DNA of 64,000 bases from JAAYYM01 sp964483155. GTDB taxonomy: Bacteria > Bacillota > Clostridia > Lachnospirales > Lachnospiraceae. Numbering within the stretch: position 1 is the first letter of the stretch; each line of letters starts with the position of its first letter. Under the pieces are notes generated by a model. That model saw only the letters and a list, made by a program, of their open reading frames with translations. It was not told where the DNA came from and searched no databases. Made by a program: the position numbers and the translations under genes. This document shows, in pieces, positions 9,201-16,107 of this stretch. The stretch is taken from contig CAZAAC010000009.1 in assembly GCA_964483155.1 (NCBI GenBank), forward strand, positions 4,748-68,747, given 5' to 3'.

Positions 9201-9801
9201 TCACTTACTAAAGAATTATCGTTTGGATGAAAATCTGAATGATGCATGTAGACTGGCTTTGTTAAAGCATTATGCAGAGGAAGAAAATGTAGGAAATGAA
9301 GTAACAAATGCCATGATAGCTAGTTTTATAAAGGAATTTATTCATAAAAAAATGTTTTTCAAATTCTTTATGAAGTTTCAGAATATTGTACCTGAGTTAT
9401 CTATGTTTGCGGATAAGACAATTATCGAGTATAAAGCCAGTCCACGGGCACGCATTATTCTTCATTATGTGTTGGAAGGTCAGGAGGATACAGAAGACAT
9501 TTATGTAAAAGAAGAGATGCATAATATGTATGGAGGAATTTTTGCAAAAGAGTTTATTCTGTTTTTTGGAGAAGAATTGCAATACTATATATCTGAGGTA
9601 GTTGAAGACAAAGAAGTATTAACCGAGAGTAATACGGTAAGTGTTTCTGATGTAGTGGGAGACAGTGACGAGGCAAGATTTGATTTGCTGAATGATATTG
9701 TTGTTTCAAAAACACTGCAGGATGAGGATACATTATTAAAGCTGATGGATAAGTATGCTAGGACGGATTATTTAGTTAATTGTGTATTCACTATTCATTA
9801 A
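6241..9801 (+). CDS. Large Ig-like/helical-repeat scaffold protein (DUF5717-like), function unknown
   Basis: I do not know a function. The 1186-residue product resembles, from memory, proteins annotated DUF5717 in Lachnospiraceae. Reading the sequence: residues about 10-115 and 200-305 alternate hydrophobic strands like two Ig-like beta sandwiches, separated by a helical linker. From about 310 to the end it is helix-rich with TPR-like spacing, for example the segment ending in SRLFQAQLLLVEERFNEAK. No signal peptide, membrane segment or enzyme motif is seen. Start: TTG 6241 has GGTGA five bases upstream; GTG at 6229 or 6232 are alternatives with poorer ribosome sites. The next gene follows within 25 bp, so products are probably made together. 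Likely a cytoplasmic scaffold for the Hsp70-like protein encoded next (inference). Confidence 0.75.
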   Translation: MRKIVDKLINGFFEYDNRKLSISTPKIELGLHENEIREGSFFITSVDGVLINGYVYSSSIRMKIITKFFEDVETEVKYEFNSVGLAEGDVQKGDIHIVSDSGEYYLPFVIMIQQSLIGGVQGNIKNLFHFANLAQSDWEEAVNLFYTKGFVKLFEGNERSYLEKYIGFSATQGSEQNVEEFLIAVHKKHPITYIPEKMTYEFMNVDGVAGGEILIQKSSWGYVNLCVCSDSAFLIVEKDQLRDDDFLGNDCRLDFYVDASKMHMGKNYGRLLFHNSRESFEVVIIAEKIKKDNSTISIAREQRKLVWKIMKDYVAFRTKQIAVGTWVRESMKIVESMNALDEKNPVSRLFQAQLLLVEERFNEAKWILDHVASDMRIEDADEEIYCYYLYLCTLYERDENYVNQVTDKVLALFHKRKNSWRILWTLLYLEEDLSTNPSKKLALVERQYEGGCISPVLYIEAYHYFVANPSTLIKLTEFELQILLWAVRNQQMDRELFKQVIYLVGRQKNFSQMLLNILVLAYKIHANDELVGAICTHLIKGNRTDVKYFKWYRRGVEAQMRITRLYEYYMLSIPLSYRDVLPKPVLMYFTYNNNLDYIRTAFLYANILRHEDEMPEMVRSYERFMRQFVKDQIAAGHINKDLAYIYEKILRPEHIAGEMASNLTRILFSREVVVNNPLIKEVVVVYRQLSEESVYPVVDMYAYPQIYSKEYELFLQDADKNRYIPSEGSETCLMEDNELFIMNIQNYISGNIGFCLYLCEGKKHYVVIDQRNVDFCRTLAESPKVEESYKSEIRPILMQYYYDHDMIAELDDFLKVIDSSLLDSKDRAELVEYFVRRGMYEEAYHVADVYGTEQIVPKTCVKLCSYRIKQIDEVEDEKLVGMCYQAFKAGKYDEVTLSYLNSFFKGLTKEMRNIWKASTMFDMDSFYLKERIIIQMLYTGTTVGEKEEIFESYLHAGSNTSVELAYLSFNAYEYFVKDRVIENYIFIHLLKNYRLDENLNDACRLALLKHYAEEENVGNEVTNAMIASFIKEFIHKKMFFKFFMKFQNIVPELSMFADKTIIEYKASPRARIILHYVLEGQEDTEDIYVKEEMHNMYGGIFAKEFILFFGEELQYYISEVVEDKEVLTESNTVSVSDVVGDSDEARFDLLNDIVVSKTLQDEDTLLKLMDKYARTDYLVNCVFTIH

Positions 9802-9825
9802 AGCAAAGTGATAAAGGAGTCGTTT

Positions 9826-11109
9826 ATGGCATTTGATACGAAATATGCAATCGGATATGATTTAAATGATGAGATGTCACAGATTAGCTATTGCAGTCTT
9901 AAGAATCCTGAACCTGAGACTTTTTCTTTGGTTGCAGGGGAACAGAAATATATGATTCCGACAAGCCTCTGTAAGAAGAGAGAAGTGAATCAATGGTTTT
10001 TTGGTGAAGAGGCTAAAAAAGTAATGGCACATGATGAAGGGATACTGATAGATCATCTTTTGAAAAAGGCAAGGAGTGGTGAGTCAGTTTTAATAGAAGA
10101 GGATGAGTATGATCCAGTTACACTGCTTACACTTTTTATTAAAAGAACGATTAACTTACTGGTTCCGAGTATAAACATGGATGATATGGAAGCGCTTATG
10201 ATTACGGTCGACGTGCTAGATGCTGTTATGTTGAGAATTTTGGAAACAGTGATAAGTGAGCTTTCGATTGCTAAAGATAAAATTCATTTTCAAAGCTACG
10301 AAGAGAGTATCTATTACTATATATTGCATCAGCCTGCAGAATTATGGAAATACAGAGTAATGGTGTTTGATTATGCCGGACCGTATTTAAAATGCTTTGG
10401 TTTTTATATGAATGAGAAGACGAAACCAATTGTTGCGTTTATGGATCAGGAAAGTTTCGTAGACATTAAACAGCCAACAGAAATATGTTGTAATTTTGAA
10501 GAAAAGAAGGATGCAGAATATGTAGATGAAATACTGTTGAAAGCTATGCATCAGTGTATTGACAGATACAATATCTCAAGTGTTTATCTGATAGGAGACG
10601 GATTTGTTGGAGATTATCTGAAAAAGACTTTAAAATATTTGTGTATGGGCAGACGTGTATTTCAGGGTAAGAATCTCTATACGAAAGGTGCTTGTTACAG
10701 CGCAATGGAAAAAATGGTGCCAAGCACATATAGTGAAACTCATATTTTCCTTGGCAGGGATAAGATTAAGGTTAATTTGGGAATCAAAGTGAAGCAGGCA
10801 GGCGAAGAAAAGTATGCTGCACTTGTAGATGCAGGTGTAAGCTGGTATGAAGTGAAAAGCCAATTTGATTTTATCCTCGGCGGAGATCCAATTATTCCAA
10901 TTATCATTACGCCCCTTGACGGTAAGGATGCACAGGTGAGAGAAATTGTGCTTTCGGGTCTGCCGTTACGCCCGGCAAAAGCCACAAGACTCTCAATTCG
11001 GATTTCTTTTAAATCTGAGCGGATTATAATAGTACGGATACAGGACATGGGATTTGGTGAGATGTATTCCTCCACCGGAAAAGTGTGGGATGAAGAAATA
11101 GAAATATAG
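9826..11109 (+). CDS. Divergent Hsp70/actin-fold protein (DUF5716-like)
   Basis: 427 residues. ATG 9826 has AAAGGAG 6 bp upstream; an in-frame GTG at 9808 lacks one. The N-terminal half follows the Hsp70 ATPase layout: YAIGYDLNDEMSQISY where DnaK has its first phosphate loop, MIPTSL, then VFDYAGPYLKCFGF at the second phosphate loop and VYLIGDGFVGDYL with GACYSAM at the adenosine side. The loops lack the canonical glycines and threonines, so ATP hydrolysis is doubtful. The last 110 residues, with EIVLSGLPLRPAKATRL, the I-I-F strand and VRIQDMGFGE, match the pattern of the Hsp70 substrate-binding beta sandwich. Family name DUF5716 is from memory. Alternatives are other actin-like ATPases such as FtsA/PilM, but these lack that C-terminal domain. 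Inferred role: chaperone-like client binding with the neighbouring TPR and scaffold proteins. Confidence 0.65.
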   Translation: MAFDTKYAIGYDLNDEMSQISYCSLKNPEPETFSLVAGEQKYMIPTSLCKKREVNQWFFGEEAKKVMAHDEGILIDHLLKKARSGESVLIEEDEYDPVTLLTLFIKRTINLLVPSINMDDMEALMITVDVLDAVMLRILETVISELSIAKDKIHFQSYEESIYYYILHQPAELWKYRVMVFDYAGPYLKCFGFYMNEKTKPIVAFMDQESFVDIKQPTEICCNFEEKKDAEYVDEILLKAMHQCIDRYNISSVYLIGDGFVGDYLKKTLKYLCMGRRVFQGKNLYTKGACYSAMEKMVPSTYSETHIFLGRDKIKVNLGIKVKQAGEEKYAALVDAGVSWYEVKSQFDFILGGDPIIPIIITPLDGKDAQVREIVLSGLPLRPAKATRLSIRISFKSERIIIVRIQDMGFGEMYSSTGKVWDEEIEI

Positions 11110-11124
11110 AGGAGTATAGTAATC

Positions 11125-11964
11125 ATGGTTGAGTTAATTCCTTGTATAGGAGAAATCGCAAAAACACCATACTATGTGTTGGGACTTGGAATGAACATAT
11201 ATTCTATAGAAGAATTATGTTTTTATCTGTGTGAGAATTCTTACATTCTCGACAGGGACATCATGGACGTGAAACTATGTCAATGGATTGAACGTGAGAT
11301 TGGATTACGTAGCCTCGGTAAGCATTTATTTGAAATGTTAAATGAAGAAAAAAATTTGAATGAGTTTGTAACGACAATACTACGGCATACTAGATACTGC
11401 GAAGAAGACGAACTTGCGAGAATAGAAAAGATCCTGCTTGATAATGCAAGCCTTGGATTTGCACAGAAGCGTAAGGCACGAGGCGATAGCCTGCTTGCTG
11501 CAAATAAACTATCGCTTGCAATAGAGGAATATCAATATATATTGCAGGGAATGGCAGCAAATGAAGATATTACATTATATGGTAAGATTTTACATAACAC
11601 AGGCACGGCATATGCAAAACTATTTTTATTTGATAAAGCTGGAGAGTATTACAAAAAAGCATATGATATTAGTGGTGATGGAGAGAGCTATAAACAATAT
11701 CTCGCCACAATGCGTATTACAAAAGAGAAAGAGGAATACCAAAATACGATATTGCTGAAGGGGCTTAATCAGGAAGTGGCTATGGAGCTTGAAGAAGAAA
11801 TAAACAATATTTTGACAGCAGAAATAGATACTCCTTATATGAAGTCACTTACAGAAATAATCAGCTATAAGCAAGACGGGAGAATAAGTGAGTTTTATAA
11901 AGCCATAGAAGAAGCACTCAATGATTGGAAAAAAGATTATCGTAAAGGTATGATGAATACTTAA
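11125..11964 (+). CDS. TPR-repeat protein, function unknown
   Basis: 279 residues. Residues 1-105 form an unrecognised helical domain with LGLGMNIYSIEELCFYL. Residues about 115-185 carry two TPR-like repeats (KARGDSLLAANKLSLAIEEY and GTAYAKLFLFDKAGEYY). The C-terminus is acidic and helical. No signal peptide or membrane helix. ATG lies about 10 bp after GAGGAG and 15 bp after the Hsp70-like gene, so the two are translated from one message. TPR proteins often act as co-chaperones for Hsp70; that role here is inference from adjacency. Confidence 0.7.
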   Translation: MVELIPCIGEIAKTPYYVLGLGMNIYSIEELCFYLCENSYILDRDIMDVKLCQWIEREIGLRSLGKHLFEMLNEEKNLNEFVTTILRHTRYCEEDELARIEKILLDNASLGFAQKRKARGDSLLAANKLSLAIEEYQYILQGMAANEDITLYGKILHNTGTAYAKLFLFDKAGEYYKKAYDISGDGESYKQYLATMRITKEKEEYQNTILLKGLNQEVAMELEEEINNILTAEIDTPYMKSLTEIISYKQDGRISEFYKAIEEALNDWKKDYRKGMMNT

Positions 11965-11973
11965 GGAGAGATC

Positions 11974-13173
11974 ATGGGATTATTCGGATTCTTTAGAAAA
12001 ATGTTTAAAGTGGATGACGAGTACGGATTTGAATATGACTTTGAGTTAGAGCAGGGCTCAATGGATGAAGTGCTTCAGCGTGATACGTTACGCAGAGCGG
12101 ATCTTGATGTACATAATTATAAGGAGAGGGAGCGCTACATTCGTGCTTGTTGCGAGCAAATGGTAGATGCATCCAATGAGGTAGACATTGCAAAAAGAGA
12201 ATATCAGATAGTAACTGACTATCTGACAGACATGGAGGAAATCGAAGGATTGCCACCAGCTGAACGTGAGGAGATTGAGCAGGCAGCACGCAGAATCACA
12301 CTGATAGAGAAGGAAAATGCCAATTATAAACGTCCTGCCACAAAGATAACAGAGGCACAGTATCATCGTATGGAGTCGATGGAGGATGAGGTGCCAAAAG
12401 CAATTGCAAAGCTAAAGGTGGATGAAGAACAACAAATGACAATTCGTAAGGACTTACATCTGTTGGAGGGGGAAAAAGGTACGCTTGCATATGCTGTACG
12501 TGATTCTCGCCGGACCAAGAGTAATGCAAAGTCTCTTGCGATTATTATTGTATTTTCGGTATGTCTTGCGTTTATTTTACTGACAATTATGCAGTTCATG
12601 GCAGATATGGAAATGAGAACGGGCTATTTGGCTACGATAGGGATTGCAGCAATTGCAATAACTTTTTCCTTTACACAGTTTAGGAATGCGCAGCAGGGAC
12701 AGGAAAGAGCCGAGAAAATGCTAAATAGAGCCATTTTATTGCAAAATAAAGTGAAGATTAAGTATGTTAATATTACGAATGTTCTTGATTATAATTATTC
12801 CAAATACAATATTGATAATGCATATGAATTAGAATACATGTGGGAGAAATATCTAGAGGAGAAAGAAGCACGCGAACATTCCGAAAAAATACTTGCTAAA
12901 ATGGATGCAACGGGCAGGGATTTGTGTAAAATACTTCGACAGTATCGGGTCAAAGACCCAATGATATGGATTCATCAGGCAGAAGCCTTACTAAATCCGA
13001 AGGAAATGATAGAAATCAGGCATTCACTTATTATACAAAGGCAGAGACTTCGCAAACGTATTGATTTTAATAATTTCAATATGGAATCTGCAAAAGAGGA
13101 AATGGAGGATCTGGTTAAAAATTATCCCAAATATGCCAAGGAAATACTGGCAATTGTTTCGCAATACGAATGA
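11974..13173 (+). CDS. Coiled-coil protein with a central pair of membrane helices, function unknown
   Basis: 399 residues. Residues about 30-180 are highly charged and helical (coiled coil), residues about 187-209 and 216-236 are two hydrophobic helices separated by a short polar turn, and residues 240-399 are again charged helices. This predicts a membrane hairpin with both long arms in the cytoplasm. No signal peptide and no known motif. Start ATG follows AAGGAGAG, 9 bp after the TPR gene. The stop at 13173 lies 14 bp before the permease start. It probably anchors the three preceding soluble proteins to the membrane (inference). Confidence 0.7.
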   Translation: MGLFGFFRKMFKVDDEYGFEYDFELEQGSMDEVLQRDTLRRADLDVHNYKERERYIRACCEQMVDASNEVDIAKREYQIVTDYLTDMEEIEGLPPAEREEIEQAARRITLIEKENANYKRPATKITEAQYHRMESMEDEVPKAIAKLKVDEEQQMTIRKDLHLLEGEKGTLAYAVRDSRRTKSNAKSLAIIIVFSVCLAFILLTIMQFMADMEMRTGYLATIGIAAIAITFSFTQFRNAQQGQERAEKMLNRAILLQNKVKIKYVNITNVLDYNYSKYNIDNAYELEYMWEKYLEEKEAREHSEKILAKMDATGRDLCKILRQYRVKDPMIWIHQAEALLNPKEMIEIRHSLIIQRQRLRKRIDFNNFNMESAKEEMEDLVKNYPKYAKEILAIVSQYE

Positions 13174-13187
13174 TATGGAGGAGTACG

Positions 13188-13838
13188 ATGAGTTTTTTAA
13201 ATATGTTGGAACAATTAATTAGCGGGATGCTGGTATCAACGGAAATATTTGTCCTGACTTTGCTTTTTTCATTGCCACTCGGTTTGATTGTTGCATTTGG
13301 TAGAATGTCACCGAATAAGTTGATTCAGAATACCTCTAAAATATATATATCTATTATGAGGGGAACACCTCTTATGCTACAACTGATGGTAGTATATTTT
13401 GGGCCATTCTATCTATTTGGCATTAAGATTACGACTACCTACCGCTTTGTTGCAGTGATTATCGGATTTGCACTAAATTATGCAGCTTATTTTGCAGAAA
13501 TATATCGCGCAGGAATTGAATCAATGCCAATAGGGCAGTATGAAGCGGCTAAAGTGCTTGGCTATAATAAAGTGCAGACATTTGAGAGGATTATATTGCC
13601 CCAGGTGATTAAAAGAATACTGCCACCAGTTACAAATGAAGTGATCACATTAGTCAAGGACACTTCACTTGCTTTTGTAATTGCAGTATCGGAGATGTTT
13701 ACAAGTGCTAAGGCAATTGCTTCTGCACAGACGACCATGATGCCATTTGTAATTGCCGGCATTTTTTATTATATTTTCAACTTGATTGTCGCAGTTGGCA
13801 TGGAAGGAATTGAGAAAAAGATGTCTTATTATAGATAA
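13188..13838 (+). CDS. Amino-acid-type ABC transporter permease
   Basis: 216-residue integral membrane subunit of the HisM/GlnP family, importing polar amino acids. The EAA loop is clear: YAAYFAEIYRAGIESMPIGQYEAAKVLGY. Hydrophobic helices fit the short form of the family. ATG 13188 has GGAGGAG close upstream; an ATG at 13170 overlapping the previous stop lacks a site. It is translationally linked to the membrane coiled-coil gene before it and the ATPase after it. No substrate-binding protein is in the window, so the ligand is unknown and the binding protein must be elsewhere or absent. Confidence 0.92.
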   Translation: MSFLNMLEQLISGMLVSTEIFVLTLLFSLPLGLIVAFGRMSPNKLIQNTSKIYISIMRGTPLMLQLMVVYFGPFYLFGIKITTTYRFVAVIIGFALNYAAYFAEIYRAGIESMPIGQYEAAKVLGYNKVQTFERIILPQVIKRILPPVTNEVITLVKDTSLAFVIAVSEMFTSAKAIASAQTTMMPFVIAGIFYYIFNLIVAVGMEGIEKKMSYYR

Positions 13839-13870
13839 AAATTGGACTGCATAACACGGAGGTAATGATT

Positions 13871-14629
13871 TTGAATTTGCTTGAAATAAACCATATGAAA
13901 AAATGTTTTGATGAATTAGAAGTAATCACGGATATTTCTCTTTCCGTGTGCGAAGGTGAAGTACTGTCGATTATAGGACCATCTGGATCGGGGAAGTCTA
14001 CCCTACTGCGTTGCGCGACCATGCTTGAAAAGATGGAATCAGGCGAATTAATCTATATGGGAGAAAAAGCTGCATGGAATGATGAAGAAGGTCATTGTGT
14101 TTATGCAAGCCATTCGGATTTAAAGAGAATCAGACAATATTTTGGACTTGTGTTTCAGAACTTTAATTTATTTCCACATTATAGTGTACTTAAAAATGTC
14201 ATGGATGCACCAGCATCAGTTTTTGGCGTTGATAAGATGTTAGCAAAGGAGAGAGCATTTAAACTACTTGAAATGCTTGGCTTGGCTGATAAAGCGGCAG
14301 CATATCCATATCAATTGTCAGGAGGTCAACAGCAGAGAGTTTCAATCGCAAGGGCATTGGCTCTACAGCCTAAAATTTTGTTTTTTGACGAACCAACCTC
14401 TGCGCTTGATCCAGAACTAACAGGCGAAGTGCTGAAGGTAATTAAAGAACTTGCAGAGAAAAAAATGACAATGATCATCGTAACACATGAAATGCAGTTT
14501 GCAAAAGAATTATCCGATCGTATTATCTTTATGGAAGGCGGTAGAATACAGGCCGAAGGAACGCCAGATGAGGTGTTTGCGATTGAGAACGAGAGAGTCA
14601 GTGAATTTCTTGGAAAATTGCAAGGATAA
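13871..14629 (+). CDS. Amino-acid-type ABC transporter ATP-binding protein
   Basis: 252-residue ATPase of the GlnQ/HisP type. Walker A IGPSGSGKST, Q-loop VFQNFNLFPH, signature LSGGQQQRVSIARA, Walker B ILFFDEPTSALDP and switch histidine IVTHEMQFA are all intact. TTG 13871 sits 8 bp after CGGAGG and is preferred; ATG 13865 is only 2 bp from the site. It carries an insert of about 25 residues between Walker A and the Q-loop (AWNDEEGHCVYASHSD), a variant seen in some relatives. Pairs with the permease 32 bp upstream and ends the long operon. Confidence 0.92.
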   Translation: MNLLEINHMKKCFDELEVITDISLSVCEGEVLSIIGPSGSGKSTLLRCATMLEKMESGELIYMGEKAAWNDEEGHCVYASHSDLKRIRQYFGLVFQNFNLFPHYSVLKNVMDAPASVFGVDKMLAKERAFKLLEMLGLADKAAAYPYQLSGGQQQRVSIARALALQPKILFFDEPTSALDPELTGEVLKVIKELAEKKMTMIIVTHEMQFAKELSDRIIFMEGGRIQAEGTPDEVFAIENERVSEFLGKLQG

Positions 14630-14634
14630 GTGAC

Positions 14635-14663
14635 TTGAAAGATCATTTGTTTTATGATATTAT
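14635..14663 (+). promoter_or_regulatory. Promoter of tRNA-Gly
   Basis: TTGAAA (14635-14640), exactly 17 bp, TATTAT (14658-14663), about 10 bp before the tRNA. It gives the tRNA its own strong promoter downstream of the ABC operon. Confidence 0.7.
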
Positions 14664-14673
14664 CTGAAAATAG

Positions 14674-14744
14674 GCAGATATAGTTCATCGGTAGAACGCT
14701 AGCTTCCCAAGCTGGAGAGACGGGTTCGATTCCCGCTATCTGCT
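14674..14744 (+). tRNA. tRNA-Gly, anticodon CCC
   Basis: 71-nt cloverleaf: acceptor GCAGATA/TATCTGC, D-arm GTTC/GAAC, anticodon stem CTAGC/GCTGG around loop TTCCCAA (anticodon CCC), T-arm with loop TTCGATT, discriminator T as usual for bacterial glycine tRNA. CCA is not encoded and must be added. The outer T-stem pair reads A-C. A run of seven Ts starts at the discriminator base and probably ends transcription. Confidence 0.93.
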
Positions 14745-14757
14745 TTTTTTATTACTC

Positions 14758-15102
14758 TTACAAGGTTTTTTCAAAATCCTCCAGCATATGCTTTACATGC
14801 GGAGAAATCGAAACAAATTCGCATCCATATTGGTATTTTGTTTTATCAATTGCTGAGCTACGAATAATCCTAACATCCGTAATGATCTGCGGCAAATCAC
14901 GGTTGAGCTCGATATTAGCGATAAAATAGTAACCGATGGGCAGAATGCACTCGGAAATAAATCCAATTCCAACGGCAGAGATATCAGTCACTTCAATGGG
15001 GGATTCAATATCCATGATGGTGTTGATATCTTCTTTATATAAATCTGAGATAGATAATTCGATTCCTATTTCAAGGCGTCTGCTTGAGCGCTTTTCGTTC
15101 AT
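14758..15102 (-). CDS. PilZ-domain c-di-GMP-binding protein
   Basis: 114-residue single-domain protein. The two c-di-GMP signatures are visible: an arginine cluster near the start (KRSSRRLE, residues 4-11) and DISAVGIGF for the D/N-x-S-x-x-G motif, followed by the beta-barrel end YQYGCEFVSI. Such proteins bind c-di-GMP in the cytoplasm and pass the signal to motility or surface functions. ATG follows AAGGAG. It stands alone, converging on the tRNA gene and diverging from purC. It fits with the four other c-di-GMP-related genes in this window. Confidence 0.88.
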   Translation of the reverse strand: MNEKRSSRRLEIGIELSISDLYKEDINTIMDIESPIEVTDISAVGIGFISECILPIGYYFIANIELNRDLPQIITDVRIIRSSAIDKTKYQYGCEFVSISPHVKHMLEDFEKTL

Positions 15103-15221
15103 GGGTGTCTCCTTAATTATACTGATAAAAAGATTCTATACTAAATTCACTTTGATTACAACCACTAAGTTTTGACATAAAAAGGGAATTGATACAAGCA
15201 GTAGTTTTAACAGGAGACATT

Positions 15222-15256
15222 TTTCGGTTGCGAAACAAAAAATTTTAGTATATAAT
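15222..15256 (+). promoter_or_regulatory. purC promoter with overlapping palindrome
   Basis: TTGCGA (15228-15233), 17-bp spacer, perfect TATAAT (15251-15256). A palindrome TTTCG-N4-CGAAA (15222-15235) covers the -35 box, where a repressor could block polymerase. The promoter is seen; the operator role is inference. Confidence 0.6.
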
Positions 15257-15324
15257 CATATCGTTGTATTGGGCAAATTTGAGGGAAAGTCAGGTTATGG
15301 CTTGAAAGGCGCAGGTGAGAAAAA

Positions 15325-16035
15325 GTGATAAAAAAAGTTGATTTACTTTATGAGGGAAAAGCAAAAAAAGTCTATGCGACAGAAGACCAGGATGTACTAA
15401 TCGTGGATTATAAGGATGATGCAACAGCATTTAATGGATTGAAAAAGGGCCAAATCATTGGAAAAGGTATTATCAATAACCGCATGACGAATCATATATT
15501 TAAGATTCTCGAGAAGGAAGGTGTACCAACCCATTTTATCGAGGAATTAAGTGACAGAGAAACGGTTGTAAAGAAAGTATCGATTGTTCCTCTTGAAGTA
15601 ATTATTCGTAATATTGCAGCAGGAAGTTTTTCAAAAAGACTTGGCGTGCCAGAAGGAACACCGTTTAAGACGCCTACAATTGAATTTAGCTATAAAAATG
15701 ACGAACTTGGTGATCCACTTATCAACGATTCTTTTGCAATTGCGCTTGACCTTGCAACGCCTGAAGAAATAGAAACGATTAAAAAATATGCTTTTAAAGT
15801 AAATGATGTTCTAAAAGCTTATTTTTTAAAGGCAGATATCGAACTTGTAGATTTTAAGATTGAATTTGGCAGATATAAGGGACAGATTATTCTCGCAGAT
15901 GAGACTTCACCAGATACTTGCAGATTGTGGGATGTAAATACACATGAGAAATTGGATAAAGACAGATTTAGACGTGATTTAGGCAATGTAGAAGAGGCGT
16001 ATCAGGAAGTATTTAAGAGATTAGGACTAAACTAA
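15325..16035 (+). CDS. purC: Phosphoribosylaminoimidazole-succinocarboxamide synthase
   Basis: SAICAR synthetase, joining aspartate to CAIR with ATP in purine biosynthesis. 236 residues, normal length. Opening LLYEGKAKKVY, SVVPLEVIIRN-like stretch (IVPLEVIIRNIAAGS), LIDFKIEFG-like (LVDFKIEFGRY) and DETSPDTCRLWD are family marks. GTG start preceded by AGGTGAG. It has its own promoter about 70 bp upstream and is followed by purB with a hairpin between them. Confidence 0.97.
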   Translation: MIKKVDLLYEGKAKKVYATEDQDVLIVDYKDDATAFNGLKKGQIIGKGIINNRMTNHIFKILEKEGVPTHFIEELSDRETVVKKVSIVPLEVIIRNIAAGSFSKRLGVPEGTPFKTPTIEFSYKNDELGDPLINDSFAIALDLATPEEIETIKKYAFKVNDVLKAYFLKADIELVDFKIEFGRYKGQIILADETSPDTCRLWDVNTHEKLDKDRFRRDLGNVEEAYQEVFKRLGLN

Positions 16036-16046
16036 GAGGATATTGA

Positions 16047-16087
16047 AAAAGTACCGGGATTTTTTGAAAATGAAGTCAGGTACTTTT
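16047..16087 (+). terminator. Intercistronic hairpin between purC and purB
   Basis: Perfect 9-bp stem AAAAGTACC/GGTACTTTT around a 23-nt loop, ending 20 bp before purB. It may partly terminate or stabilise the purC message and so lower purB relative to purC. Confidence 0.4.
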
Positions 16088-16107
16088 GTATTTATAGGAG
16101 GTGTAAA

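Noticed and set aside
10740..11126. 128-residue minus-strand frame
   Set aside because: Antisense to the Hsp70-like C-terminal domain.
14326..14688. 120-residue minus-strand frame crossing into the tRNA promoter
   Set aside because: Antisense to the ABC ATPase signature and Walker B.
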